This document shows, in pieces, positions 18,101 to 27,300 of a stretch of DNA of 64,000 bases. The notes under the pieces were generated by a model. The model ran no database searches and had not been told where the DNA came from. It saw nothing but the letters and a program-made list of their open reading frames with translations. The stretch spans positions 228,069 to 292,068 of the forward strand of contig OMPR01000015.1 in the NCBI GenBank assembly GCA_900313015.1, written 5' to 3'. The translations under genes and the position numbers were made by a program. The number at the start of each line of letters is the position of its first letter. Within the stretch, counting starts at the first letter, position 1. The stretch is from Rhodobacteraceae bacterium EL53 (GTDB taxonomy: Bacteria; Pseudomonadota; Alphaproteobacteria; Rhodobacterales; Rhodobacteraceae).

Positions 18101-18628
18101 GATTCGGGCTGCTTTAAGGGGTCATCGATCCAGAACCTTAAATCCGACCTGTTTGATTTGAAAAACAAGGTCGAACTCAAGTTGCTTGAAGAACGCAAAG
18201 CCGTCATCGCAGAGGTCGAAGACGTCTCAGCTAAAATCGCACAAATGCCTGACTTCCAGGCGCTTGACACGGACAAACAGGCCCGCATCACCGCCCGCAT
18301 CGAGAGCCACAAGGCGGGTCTCGACACGGTCACGCTGATCCCTGTGCTGCGCGACCGTGCGAATGGCGCGCGCACCAACCTGCTGTCGGACGTTGTCACC
18401 GAACTCGACCGCCTCGCGCGACCGGCACCACCACCCGAACCGCAGCCCGGCATGTCGGACCGGCCAGCGCCCGCACCGCAACCTCCGACAACGGTCCTCG
18501 CCTCTCAGCTGAAGGTCGCAGCCCCTAAAACGCTGCTGATCGATGAGGCTGACGTCGACCAATACCTTGAAGAAATGAAAAAGACCCTGCTGGCAGAAAT
18601 CCGCGCGGGCAAGAAAGTGATCGTCTAA
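15110..18628 (+). CDS. brxC: BREX ATPase BrxC
   Basis: A 1172-residue P-loop ATPase, normal for BrxC. The Walker A loop GFFGSGKS is at residues 66-73, preceded by YDTSNGVWIS; an acidic Walker B-like strand (RLNFFVDEVGQYI) lies around residue 255-267. IIVTAQQDMASVIGDMTQQQ resembles the sensor region of ORC/Cdc6-like AAA+ proteins. The C-terminal third is helical, and residues about 1100-1130 are Pro-rich. BrxC is essential for BREX restriction and modification and probably forms an ATP-driven complex with BrxB, PglX and PglZ. It starts 5 bases after brxB. Its TAA shares one base with the ATG of the inserted ATPase gene, where a normal type 1 locus would have pglX. Confidence 0.95.
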   Translation: MAQLLKDIFEKPVDRAIDGVIKADDEASLRIELDEYVITGEIGQRLEQFLEAYNNYDTSNGVWISGFFGSGKSHLLKMLALLLENREVDGKTAHEIFAEKLKGEPMLAGALNKAVSIPSKSILFNIDQKADVISKTDVDALLSVFQKVFDEACGFYGKQPHIAQFERDLQGRGQFEAFKEAFRSAAGKDWERGREQALLEAKNIATAFAAVTGGDPLDAKDILSQYRKDTRVSIEDFAGTVKAWIDDQPKGFRLNFFVDEVGQYIADNIKLMTNLQTIAESLNTKCKGRAWIIVTAQQDMASVIGDMTQQQENDFSKIQARFSNRMPLNSADVAEVIQRRLLAKTSEGQVTLGNLHDREENNLKTLFDFADGSMKLKNYRDRDHFISSYPFPPYQYDLFQMAITSLSEHNAFEGKHSSVGERSMLGVFQEVSKKLKDKEVGGLATFDLMFEGIRTALKSSVQQSIQIAEKNLDDPFAVRVLKSLFLVKYVKGFKPSVRNIGILLLSEFEADQTSQRRKIEEALSRLERETYIQRNGEVYEFLTNEEKDVEAEIKALDIDPSELSKELETLAFDTILRHRKIKHLATNSEYAFTRKLDDHAVGREYELAINLVSPLSDEVESPDGIRMKTMSREELAVAMKPDANFVRDLILFKQTDKFIRQSRSGSPQPGRDRIVAEKGEQNGRRAKDLEMRIRKLMGSARLFVRGDELEIGGEDAQERISKAFQSLVDKVYTNLPMLRGVSYTEADINKAVQSESGLFGSDGTGINEAEQDVLSFINAQARNGVKVSVKYLADRFTSKPYGWPVTGILCIAGSLVAKGKIEARVDSAIKEGLDLAKALNNSHALPNILLTPQTEFSAAEIRRAKELYQELFAHPSSGTDARGLGAEWATSIDELEAEVDTLVRQSHRYPFLTALEPFHELLRGMKDKPANWYISDAPKREDDLLNAKEDILDKVKSFMGGAQKGIYDDARDMLASQSANIDYVDPDAGAKLRAALQDSGCFKGSSIQNLKSDLFDLKNKVELKLLEERKAVIAEVEDVSAKIAQMPDFQALDTDKQARITARIESHKAGLDTVTLIPVLRDRANGARTNLLSDVVTELDRLARPAPPPEPQPGMSDRPAPAPQPPTTVLASQLKVAAPKTLLIDEADVDQYLEEMKKTLLAEIRAGKKVIV

Positions 18629-19815
18629 TGATAGCCAATCTTGAATTCGAGAACTTCACCGCGTTCGAAAAACTGAATCTTTCACTTTCCCCTCGACTCA
18701 ACGTTATTATCGGGTCAAACGGGACTGGGAAAACGCTTCTATTAAAGGCTATCTATGGCTTAGGTCTGATCGCCGGTGGTGGATTTCCTGATCGCTCAGA
18801 CGAAGGTTTTGCGGCCTCAGCATCAGGAAAATTCCTGAGCATATTTTCAACTGAAGACGAAAAGGTGGGAACCCTCTCTTCCAAAGGGGCTCAAGCGCAA
18901 ACCCGGCTGCGACTGGTGAACAGCGATGGCTCCGCAGTTGAAGTAACTTTCGGTGCGAGGTCTCAATACTTAGATTTTGCATCAGACGCCGTGAAACCCG
19001 AGTCTGCCGACACGCCTGTCTACATCCCGACCAAAGAGGTGCTTTCCTTGGTTCGTGGCATTCGCCACCCGAAACATGACCGCGCTACTGTCGAGATGAT
19101 CTTCGATGATGGCTATGTGAACCTTGCTGAACTTCTTGTGCAGCCCGGCTTCGACGAAAAATCTGATCTCCCCGAAGATCCGAGGCTATCGAATGTAATT
19201 AGCGATCTGGTTACTCTGGTGGGAGGACGCTATCGCGCAAAAATTGACGGCGGCTTCGATTTTCAGCCTGGGCTGTATGAAGAAAAAGCCAAGTCGACGA
19301 CGGACGGCGGTGAGGGAAAATCCAACGCTCAAATCGCGAAGGCATATCAAGATTCGACTCAGACCAGATTTGTTTCGAGTGGCGTTCAGGCTTTCCCAAC
19401 TGGAATGACTGCTGAAGGATACCGCAAGATCGGTGTGCTTCACCGCTTGCTATGTAACGGATCGATCAGCCCTGGCAAAACGGGGGCCCTTCTATGGGAT
19501 GAGCCTGAGTCAAACTTGAATCCAAAACTGATGAAGAAGCTGGTTCAGGTCTTATTGGAGCTTTCCCGTAACGGGCAACAAATCATTCTTGCTACCCACG
19601 ATTACGTGCTTTTGAAGTGGCTAGACCTTCTTATGGATGACGGAAAAGAAGACCATATCCGTTTCCACGCAATTTATCAGGATCCTGCCAAGCAGAAAAT
19701 GAGCGTCGAAAGCGCCGACAGCTATGCGCTTATTTCCAAGACAGCCATCTCGGACACCTTTGCTGAACTCTTCGATGAAGACATGACTCGTGCGCTCGGA
19801 GCGTCGAGCACATGA
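18628..19815 (+). CDS. ABC/OLD-like AAA ATPase embedded in the BREX operon
   Basis: A 395-residue ATPase of the AAA15/AAA21 (OLD-, RecF-like) type. Walker A GSNGTGKT is at residues 29-36 after the typical start IANLEFENFTAFEKLNL. GALLWDEPESNLNPKLM (about 287-303) is Walker B with the catalytic Glu and D-loop, and QQIILATHDYVLLKW carries the switch His. There is no TOPRIM domain. Its ATG overlaps the brxC stop by one base, and its TGA overlaps the next gene's ATG (ATGA). This is not a core BREX component. With the following nuclease-like gene it resembles two-gene ATPase-plus-effector defences such as PARIS or Gabija in plan, but the partner is different. Role in defence is inference. Confidence 0.85.
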   Translation: MIANLEFENFTAFEKLNLSLSPRLNVIIGSNGTGKTLLLKAIYGLGLIAGGGFPDRSDEGFAASASGKFLSIFSTEDEKVGTLSSKGAQAQTRLRLVNSDGSAVEVTFGARSQYLDFASDAVKPESADTPVYIPTKEVLSLVRGIRHPKHDRATVEMIFDDGYVNLAELLVQPGFDEKSDLPEDPRLSNVISDLVTLVGGRYRAKIDGGFDFQPGLYEEKAKSTTDGGEGKSNAQIAKAYQDSTQTRFVSSGVQAFPTGMTAEGYRKIGVLHRLLCNGSISPGKTGALLWDEPESNLNPKLMKKLVQVLLELSRNGQQIILATHDYVLLKWLDLLMDDGKEDHIRFHAIYQDPAKQKMSVESADSYALISKTAISDTFAELFDEDMTRALGASST

Positions 19816-20363
19816 AGGTGTACAGAGCCGAGGAAAATGCTGATCTCGAGTTTTCGTTTCCAGATGAAGCGATATGGGATGAACTTGATAAACAGGGGGT
19901 GAAGCTCCCGGTTCAAATGAAATTTGTCGATCTCGTTATCGAACGAGAGAACGACATTTTGCTTGTTGAAATTAAGGATCCTTCAAACAAGAGAACTCCA
20001 CCTGATGAGCAAGCGAGATATTTCAAAAGGCTTTCGGACAATTCGATTCTAACTCAAGAATTGACACCGAAGGCACGCAGTTCATATACGTTTTTGCATT
20101 TGATGGAGCGCGACACTAAACCGTTCAAATACGTCGTTCTCATCGGTCTCGATGCCTACGATCCGGTTCAACAGAAGGCATTGCTTACAGGCTTCAAAGA
20201 TCGCCTTCTAGCGGATATTCGATGCGAGACAGACACCCCCTGGCGACGGCAACACATAGCTGATTGTGTGGTGGTGTCCGTTGATATCTGGAACAAAACA
20301 TTCGCCGATTGGCCCGTAGCCCGGATTGCCGAAGCGACTAATATTGCAGAGGCCATCGACTGA
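19812..20363 (+). CDS. PD-(D/E)XK-like nuclease partner of the embedded ATPase
   Basis: A 183-residue protein with a compact PD-(D/E)XK pattern: Asp40 in KFVDLVIERENDILLVEIKD, then Glu53-Ile-Lys55 twelve residues on, which fits the paired strands of the restriction-endonuclease fold. An acidic helix (AEENADLEF) at residues 6-14 could supply the extra Glu. A strand FKYVVLIGLDAYD and a terminal WPVARIAE helix follow. It overlaps the ATPase gene by 4 bases and ends TGATG, sharing a base with pglX. Probable role: nuclease effector licensed or restrained by the ATPase. It could instead be a catalytically altered scaffold; only the motif is visible. Confidence 0.72.
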   Translation: MKVYRAEENADLEFSFPDEAIWDELDKQGVKLPVQMKFVDLVIERENDILLVEIKDPSNKRTPPDEQARYFKRLSDNSILTQELTPKARSSYTFLHLMERDTKPFKYVVLIGLDAYDPVQQKALLTGFKDRLLADIRCETDTPWRRQHIADCVVVSVDIWNKTFADWPVARIAEATNIAEAID

Positions 20364-23300
20364 TGGATACCACAAAGCTCAGAAAGTTCGCCCAATTTGC
20401 GCGGAGCACTTTGATTGATCAAGTCGCCGCAAGGATGGACGCCGTCTTGAGCGACGGCTCAAGGGCTCAACGAGAACACCCGAAGGCCTTCAAGAAACTT
20501 GAGGCATTGGTCGCCAAACATGGACCGGAGCACGTCGTCGAAAAGGTGGCCTATATCTGGTTCAACAGGTTCACCGCCTTGCGGTACATGGATGTGAACG
20601 GTTTCTCTCCCGTTCGCGTTGTGTCTCCGTCCGTTGGTCAATTTCAACCTGAGATACTTTCGGATGCGAAATCAGGGAGTATTAACGAGCAAATCGTTTC
20701 CGACATCACCCGGCAAAAAGTCCTAAGCTTGTTGGACGGGCGTATCGACAGTCCGGACCCTCAGGGCGAGGCATACAGATTACTTGTGGTTGCGGCCTGC
20801 AACTATTGGCATGAGGCTTTGCCTTTCATGTTCGAGCGCATCGACGACTTTACTGAGCTGCTAATGCCTTCTGACCTTCAGTCCAACGCTTCGATCCTCG
20901 CCTACCTGCGTGAGGCGATGACACCTGACGTGTGTGAAGACGTGGAGATCATCGGCTGGCTCTACCAGTTCTACATTTCCGAGAAGAAGGATCAGGTCTT
21001 CGCGGGCCTCAAGAAGAACCAGAAGATCACGGCCGAGAACATCCCCGCCGCAACGCAGCTCTTCACCCCGCACTGGATCGTCAGCTATTTGGTGGAGAAC
21101 TCGCTGGGGCGGCTCTGGCTGCTGAACCGGCCGCAAAGCCGTCTGGCCGAGCGGATGGACTACTACATCGCGCCGGAAGAGCCCGAGACGGACTTCCTGA
21201 AGGTCGTCAAACCCGAGGAGATCAAGATTTGCGACCCGGCCGCCGGGTCGGGTCACATGCTGACCTATGCCTTTGACCTACTCTACGCCATATACGAAGA
21301 AGAGGGGTATGACGCGACAGAGATCCCCGCGCTGATCCTGACCCATAACCTGACCGGAGTTGAGATCGACGACCGCGCGGGCGCACTGGCGGCTTTTGCG
21401 CTGGCGATGAAGGCGGCTGGCAAGCTGGGGCGGCGGCGTTTTTTGCGGATGGAGGCAAGGCCCGACATCTGCGTGTTGCAAGAGCACCGCTTCAAGATCA
21501 GTGAATTCAACGACTTTCTAGCTGAACTGGGCTGCGACCTGAATGTGGACCGGCTTGCGCAGGGCCTCACCAAAACGCCACTTATGCTCAATGAGTTTTG
21601 GCATTGTGTCAGTCGCTATCTCAAGCACGCCGAAGCATCCGGTTTTGAGAACATCGTTGAAAGCGCCACGCATGTTTTCGACGTCGCGATTGAGAGCGAG
21701 CTTGCTCTCTTTGACGAAGCGTCTCAGAACCCGTTTGTCCTGGCCCAGATTCAAGACGCTCGGTCTGAGCTCTTGTCGATTGCCGCCTCGGACAAAGCAA
21801 CCACTGAACGCAAGCAGCGCGAAGCTGCCTTTAAGAAACACGCAAATTCTCCGAACATTTCCGAACGTTTAAGCGACATTGGAAAAGCCTACGCGAAGCA
21901 CAAGAACGATACGACCTATCGCATGGCGCTTGATGCCCTTGTTGAGCGCGTCGAAGAAGCGACCAAATCGCCCGAAGCACATGACACACTCGCGGGTCTG
22001 GGGCGAAAGCTGTCTGAAAGCATTGCGTTCCACGGACCGCTTTGGGCCACAATCCGGCAGTTCGAGCAGGCCAAGAACTTCGGCTCGCTGATCGTGCCGA
22101 AACTGCGCGATCCGGCAGAGACGCTGCGGGTGGTCGAGGCGCGGGACTTTGGCGGTGACCTGTTGCTGAAAGAGGTGCAGGAGCGCGTCATCGCCGTGCT
22201 GCGCATGGCCGAGGCGCTGTCGCCGAAGTATCACGTGGTGGTGGCCAACCCGCCTTATATGGGGGCTAGCAACGCAAATACGCTGCTTTCCGACTGGTCC
22301 AAAGTGAAGTTCCCAGCTAGCAAGGCCGATCTCTATTCGATGTTCATGGAGCGAAACTTGGCGCTGGCGTGTCGGCAGGGCTTAGTAGCCATGGTAAATA
22401 TGCAATCTTGGATGTTCTTGTCGTCTTTTGAAAAGCTTCGAACGAAACTACTTACCGATAGTACGATTCTAACAATGGCTCACTTAGGAGAGCGTGGTTT
22501 CGACACAATTGGCGGAGCAGTCGTCTCGACTACAGCCTTTGTTCTCTGGAAAAAGCGAACAACCGGAGGATCCGGAGACTTCCTTCGTCTAGTTGAGGGA
22601 GGATCAGAAAAAGAAAAGGCGAAACAAGCAATTTCGGGCATAGCCACTCGACGTCCTCCCTACTTTTTTCAAGCAGGCACCGATACTTTCGAAAGCATAC
22701 CTGGAACAATAATTGCCTACTGGCTGAGTGATAGTGCCGTTTCGGCCTTCTTGGGGTCACCGTTTTCGTCCAAATCGACTGCATGTATTGGGATGCAAAG
22801 CGGCGACAACGATAAACACTTCCGTTTTTGGCACGAAGTGACTTACCCATCTATTGATTGGAGTTTGGCCACAATTTCCGATGCCAAGGGGCGAGTATGG
22901 TCGCCGCTACAAAGGGGCGGCAGTGCAAGAAAGTGGTTCGGGAGTGAGTCGTATGTCGCAAACATGTCCAACGAAGGTAGGGAAATTCTAAGAACGAAAA
23001 ACGCTGCTCTGCGAAATGTTGAAAAGTATTTCAAGGAAAGCGTCTGTTGGAACCGGCTTAGCCAAGGCAATTTCCAAGCTCGCTATGTCTCTGCTGGGCA
23101 TGCCTTCGACGACTTGAGCCCCTTTGCTGTGCCCGGCCCTGAAACTTCTACGTTGCAAAACCTTGCGCTCATGAACTCCAAGGCCTTTGCTTATCTTTTG
23201 AGTTTTATTTCGAGTGGCTTCAAAACAGAAGTTGGGCACGTTTCAAAGGTGCCGCTGCCTACGGTCAGTACACCTGCTGCCGCGAAAGATGGTGCAACTG

Positions 23301-24355
23301 CTCCGCTGTCCATCAGCCGTGCCGATTGGGACGCCTACGAAACCTCTTGGGATTTCAACTCGCTCCCGCTGCTCTCGCCGGATCATCGTGGCGATACGCT
23401 AGAGGATAGCTATGCGACCCTCCGCGTCCATTGGCAATCCATGACGGAAGAGATGCAGCGGTTGGAGGAAGAGAACAACCGCATCTTCATTGAAGCCTAT
23501 GGCCTGCAAGAAGAACTGACCCCCGAGGTGCCAATCGAGGAGATCACCCTCACCTGCAACCCCGCCTATTCGATCAAGGGCGACAAGACCGATGCTGCGC
23601 GTGATGCCGACCTTCGCAAGCGCACTATGGAGGAGTTTCTCAGCTATGCCGTGGGCTGCATGTTCGGTCGCTACTGCCTCGACGCGCCAGGCCTGATCCT
23701 CGCCAATCAAGGCGAGACACTGGCCGACTACCTCGACCGCGTGCCCGAACCCACCTTCATGCCGGACGAAGACAACGTCATTCCCGTGCTTGACGAAAAC
23801 TGGTTCCCCGACGACATCACCGAACGCTTCCGCCTGTTCCTGCGCGTGACCTTCGGCGAGGCGCATTTCCGCGAGAACCTCAAGTTCATCGAGGACGCGC
23901 TTGGCAAGAACGGAAAACCAAGGTCCCTGAGAGACTATTTCACCAAGGATTTCTACGCCGACCACGTGAAGCGCTACAAGAAGCGCCCGATCTACTGGAT
24001 GTTCTCCAGCCCCAAGGGCACGTTCAACGCGCTGATCTACATGCACCGATATCGGCCGGACACCGTGTCCGTGCTGCTGAACGACTACTTGCGGGAGTTC
24101 ATCACCAAGCTGGAGGGCGAACGCGTAAATGAACAAAAAAGATCTGATGATCCGACTGAGACCAAAGCCAACCAAACGAAGGCACTGAAGAAAATCAGCG
24201 TATTGTCCAAGCAGATCAACGAACTGAATGAATGGGAACGCGAGGTGATCTTCCCACTCGCGCAGCGGAAAATTGAGATCGACCTCGATAAAGGGGTGAA
24301 AGCAAACTATCCGGCGTTCGGGTCTGCCCTGAAGAAGATCACGGGGCTCAGCTGA
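20363..24355 (+). CDS. pglX: BREX adenine methyltransferase PglX, copy 1
   Basis: A 1330-residue N6-adenine methyltransferase. S-adenosylmethionine motif I DPAAGSGHML starts near residue 291 and the catalytic NPPY is at about residue 629. The 338 residues between them include a helical insertion of roughly 165 residues (about 385-560) that copy 2 lacks. The target-recognition part (about 632-985) lies between conserved flanks (MVNMQSWMFL and MAHLGERGFDTIGGAVVSTT before; RADWDAYETSWDF after). In BREX, PglX methylates an asymmetric 6-bp-type site to mark host DNA and is also needed for phage exclusion. Start and stop are both TGATG couplings. The site it recognises cannot be read from sequence. 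Confidence 0.95.
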   Translation: MDTTKLRKFAQFARSTLIDQVAARMDAVLSDGSRAQREHPKAFKKLEALVAKHGPEHVVEKVAYIWFNRFTALRYMDVNGFSPVRVVSPSVGQFQPEILSDAKSGSINEQIVSDITRQKVLSLLDGRIDSPDPQGEAYRLLVVAACNYWHEALPFMFERIDDFTELLMPSDLQSNASILAYLREAMTPDVCEDVEIIGWLYQFYISEKKDQVFAGLKKNQKITAENIPAATQLFTPHWIVSYLVENSLGRLWLLNRPQSRLAERMDYYIAPEEPETDFLKVVKPEEIKICDPAAGSGHMLTYAFDLLYAIYEEEGYDATEIPALILTHNLTGVEIDDRAGALAAFALAMKAAGKLGRRRFLRMEARPDICVLQEHRFKISEFNDFLAELGCDLNVDRLAQGLTKTPLMLNEFWHCVSRYLKHAEASGFENIVESATHVFDVAIESELALFDEASQNPFVLAQIQDARSELLSIAASDKATTERKQREAAFKKHANSPNISERLSDIGKAYAKHKNDTTYRMALDALVERVEEATKSPEAHDTLAGLGRKLSESIAFHGPLWATIRQFEQAKNFGSLIVPKLRDPAETLRVVEARDFGGDLLLKEVQERVIAVLRMAEALSPKYHVVVANPPYMGASNANTLLSDWSKVKFPASKADLYSMFMERNLALACRQGLVAMVNMQSWMFLSSFEKLRTKLLTDSTILTMAHLGERGFDTIGGAVVSTTAFVLWKKRTTGGSGDFLRLVEGGSEKEKAKQAISGIATRRPPYFFQAGTDTFESIPGTIIAYWLSDSAVSAFLGSPFSSKSTACIGMQSGDNDKHFRFWHEVTYPSIDWSLATISDAKGRVWSPLQRGGSARKWFGSESYVANMSNEGREILRTKNAALRNVEKYFKESVCWNRLSQGNFQARYVSAGHAFDDLSPFAVPGPETSTLQNLALMNSKAFAYLLSFISSGFKTEVGHVSKVPLPTVSTPAAAKDGATAPLSISRADWDAYETSWDFNSLPLLSPDHRGDTLEDSYATLRVHWQSMTEEMQRLEEENNRIFIEAYGLQEELTPEVPIEEITLTCNPAYSIKGDKTDAARDADLRKRTMEEFLSYAVGCMFGRYCLDAPGLILANQGETLADYLDRVPEPTFMPDEDNVIPVLDENWFPDDITERFRLFLRVTFGEAHFRENLKFIEDALGKNGKPRSLRDYFTKDFYADHVKRYKKRPIYWMFSSPKGTFNALIYMHRYRPDTVSVLLNDYLREFITKLEGERVNEQKRSDDPTETKANQTKALKKISVLSKQINELNEWEREVIFPLAQRKIEIDLDKGVKANYPAFGSALKKITGLS

Positions 24356-27300
24356 TGGATACCAACGCGCTCAAGAAATTTGCACAGGCCGCCCGCAACC
24401 TGCTGATCGATCAGGTCACCTCCAAGCTCGATGTCGTTCTGGCCGAGGGCAGCGCCGCGCGGCGGGAGGCCCCGAAGGCGGTCAAAGACCTCGAGAACGC
24501 CATTGACAAAGCCGACAAACAGCAGGTCATCGAACAGGTCGCCTACACGTGGTTCAACCGCTTCACCGCCCTGCGCTTCATGGATGCCAACGGCTACACG
24601 CAGGTCCGCACTGTCTCCCCCGCTGACGGGGCCACACGGCCGGAACTGCTCTCAGAGGCGATGGCGGGCAATCTGCCGGACGGTGCCCCCACGACCGTCC
24701 AGTCCCTCCTCGACGGGCGCACGCCGTCCCATGCCCCGCAGGCCGAGGCCTATCGCCTCCTGCTCGTCCATACCTGCAACCAGTGGCACGCCCCCATGCC
24801 GTTCCTGTTCGAACAGATCGACGACTACACCGAACTTCTGATGCCCGAGGATCTGCTGTCGCAGACCTCGATCCTCGCCGAACTGCGCAAGGTCATGACC
24901 GAGGACGCCTGCCAGGATGTCGAGATCATCGGCTGGCTCTACCAGTTCTACATCTCCAAGAAGAAGGATCAGGTCTTCGCGGGCCTCAAGAAGAACCAGA
25001 AGATCACGGCCGAGAACATCCCCGCAGCGACGCAGCTCTTCACCCCGCACTGGATCGTCCGCTATCTGGTGGAAAACTCGCTGGGGCGGCTCTGGCTGCT
25101 GAACAATCCGCACAGCGGGCTGGCGGCCAAGATGGACTACTACATCGCGCCCGAAGAGCCCGAGACGGATTTCCTGAAAATCACCAAACCGGAAGAGATC
25201 CGCATCTGCGATCCCGCCGCAGGTTCGGGGCACATGCTGACCTATGCCTTTGACCTGCTTTACGCCATCTACGAAGAAGAGGGCTATGGCGCGACCGAGA
25301 TCCCCGCGCTGATACTGACGCACAACCTGACGGGGGTAGAGATTGACGACCGCGCTGGCGCGCTGGCGGCATTTGCGCTGGCGATGAAGGCGGCGGCTAA
25401 GTTGGGGAGGCGGCGATTCCTGCGGATGGAGGCGAAGCCCGACATCTGCGTTTTGCAGAACGTTGCCTTTACCGAGGCCGAAATGCAGGACGTGGCCTCC
25501 GTGGTGGGCAAGGATCTGTTCACCGATGAGCTGCGCGAGACGCTGGGGCAGTTCGAGCAGGCCAAGAACTTCGGCTCGCTGATCGTGCCGAAACTGCGCG
25601 ATCCGGCAGAGGCGCTGCGGGTGGTCGAGGCGCGGGACTTTGCGGGTGATCTGCTGCTGAAGGAGGTGCAGGCGCGTGTGGTTGCCGTGCTGCGCATGGC
25701 CGAGGCGCTGTCGCCGAAGTATCACGTAGTAGTGGCCAACCCGCCCTATGGCGGTGCCAAAGGATTGAATGATTCACTAAACAGATTTGGGAAAAGCAAC
25801 TTCCCAGCCTCCAAAAATGATCTGTATGCTATGTTTATGGAGCGTGCTCTTGGTATGATCCAGTCGCGCGCGCTAATGGCAATGGTCAACATGCAGTCTT
25901 GGATGTTCCTTTCTCGCTACGAAGCGCTGCGAGGCAACATACTTTCTAATGGAACACTTCTTTCGATGGCGCATCTTGGAGAGCGCGCCTTTGACACCAT
26001 CGGTGGTGCTGTCGTATCTACAACTGCTTTCGTTCTAAAGAAGATCTATCTGCCCGACTACAAGGGCAGTTTCCTGCGCTTGACGGGAGGAGCAAATGAG
26101 GCTGGCAAAGCGCAACTCGCACGAGAAGCAATCGCGCTGAAAGATCAAAACTGGCACACGGCATCCTCGCGAGACTTCGAAACCTTTCCCGGAAGCCCAG
26201 TAGCGTATTGGGCGACACCACAGTTCTTGAATGCATACCGTGATGGGGAGAAGCTTGGCAAGATTGCCGACACTGCGGTCGGTTTGTTTACCTGTGACAA
26301 TGAGCGGTTTCTCAGATATTGGCACGAAGTCTCAGAGGACGACACCAGCCGAACAACTGAGTGTCTGAATCAAACGGATGAGAAGTATTATCCATACAAC
26401 AAAGGCGGCGGATTTCGTCGGTGGTATGGCTTAAACGAATTGGTTGTTTTTTTCCAAAACGAGGGCATTGAAATCCGCGATCACCGGAAAAACTCAGGGC
26501 AATCGTGGTCTCTGCCCGGTGAAAAATATTATTTCAGAGAAGGGCTCACTTGGTCCGGCCTTACATCGGACGCGAATAGTTTTCGGTGGTCAGACAAGGG
26601 TTTTGTTTTTGAATCAAACAAAGGGCAGATGCTGTTTTCAGATCAAAATCATGAACTGCTGCCCTTTCTAAACTCGAAGGTATGCGAAGAGATCGTCTCC
26701 TTAATAAATCCCACTCTCTCCCTGCAAAGCAACGAAGTTAAGAAAATCGCGTATACTCGTCCTTCTGAAGCGGAAGCTGGGGAAGCTTCCGAACGACTGG
26801 TCCAACTTTCGCGCAACGACTGGGACGCCTACGAAACCTCCTGGGATTTCACCACGCTCCCCCTGCTCTCAACCAATCATCGTGGCGAGACGCTGGAGGA
26901 CAGCTATGCCACCCTCCGCGCCCACTGGCAGTCCATGACGGACGAGATGAAAGCCCTGGAGGAAGAGAACAACCGCATCTTCATCGACGCTTACGGCTTG
27001 CAAGACGAGCTGACCCCCGAGGTGCCGCTGAACGAAATCACTCTCACCTGCAACCCCGCCTATCGCTATGGCATCAAGAACGACGCCGAAGCGAACGAGA
27101 CCCGCCTGCGCGCCGACACCATTGCCGAGTTCCTCTCCTACGCCGTGGGCTGCATGTTCGGCCGCTACAGCCTTGACGCCCCTGGCCTGATCCTCGCCAA
27201 TCAAGGTGAGACGCTGGCCGATTACCTCGCCCGCATCCCCGAACCGAGCTTCATGCCGGACGAAGACAACGTAATCCCCGTGCTCGACGCCGATTGGTTC

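Noticed and set aside
19812..20363. Calling the small BREX-embedded protein a TOPRIM (PARIS AriB-like) effector
   Set aside because: No TOPRIM Glu and DxD pattern is seen; D-x12-E-x-K fits PD-(D/E)XK better.
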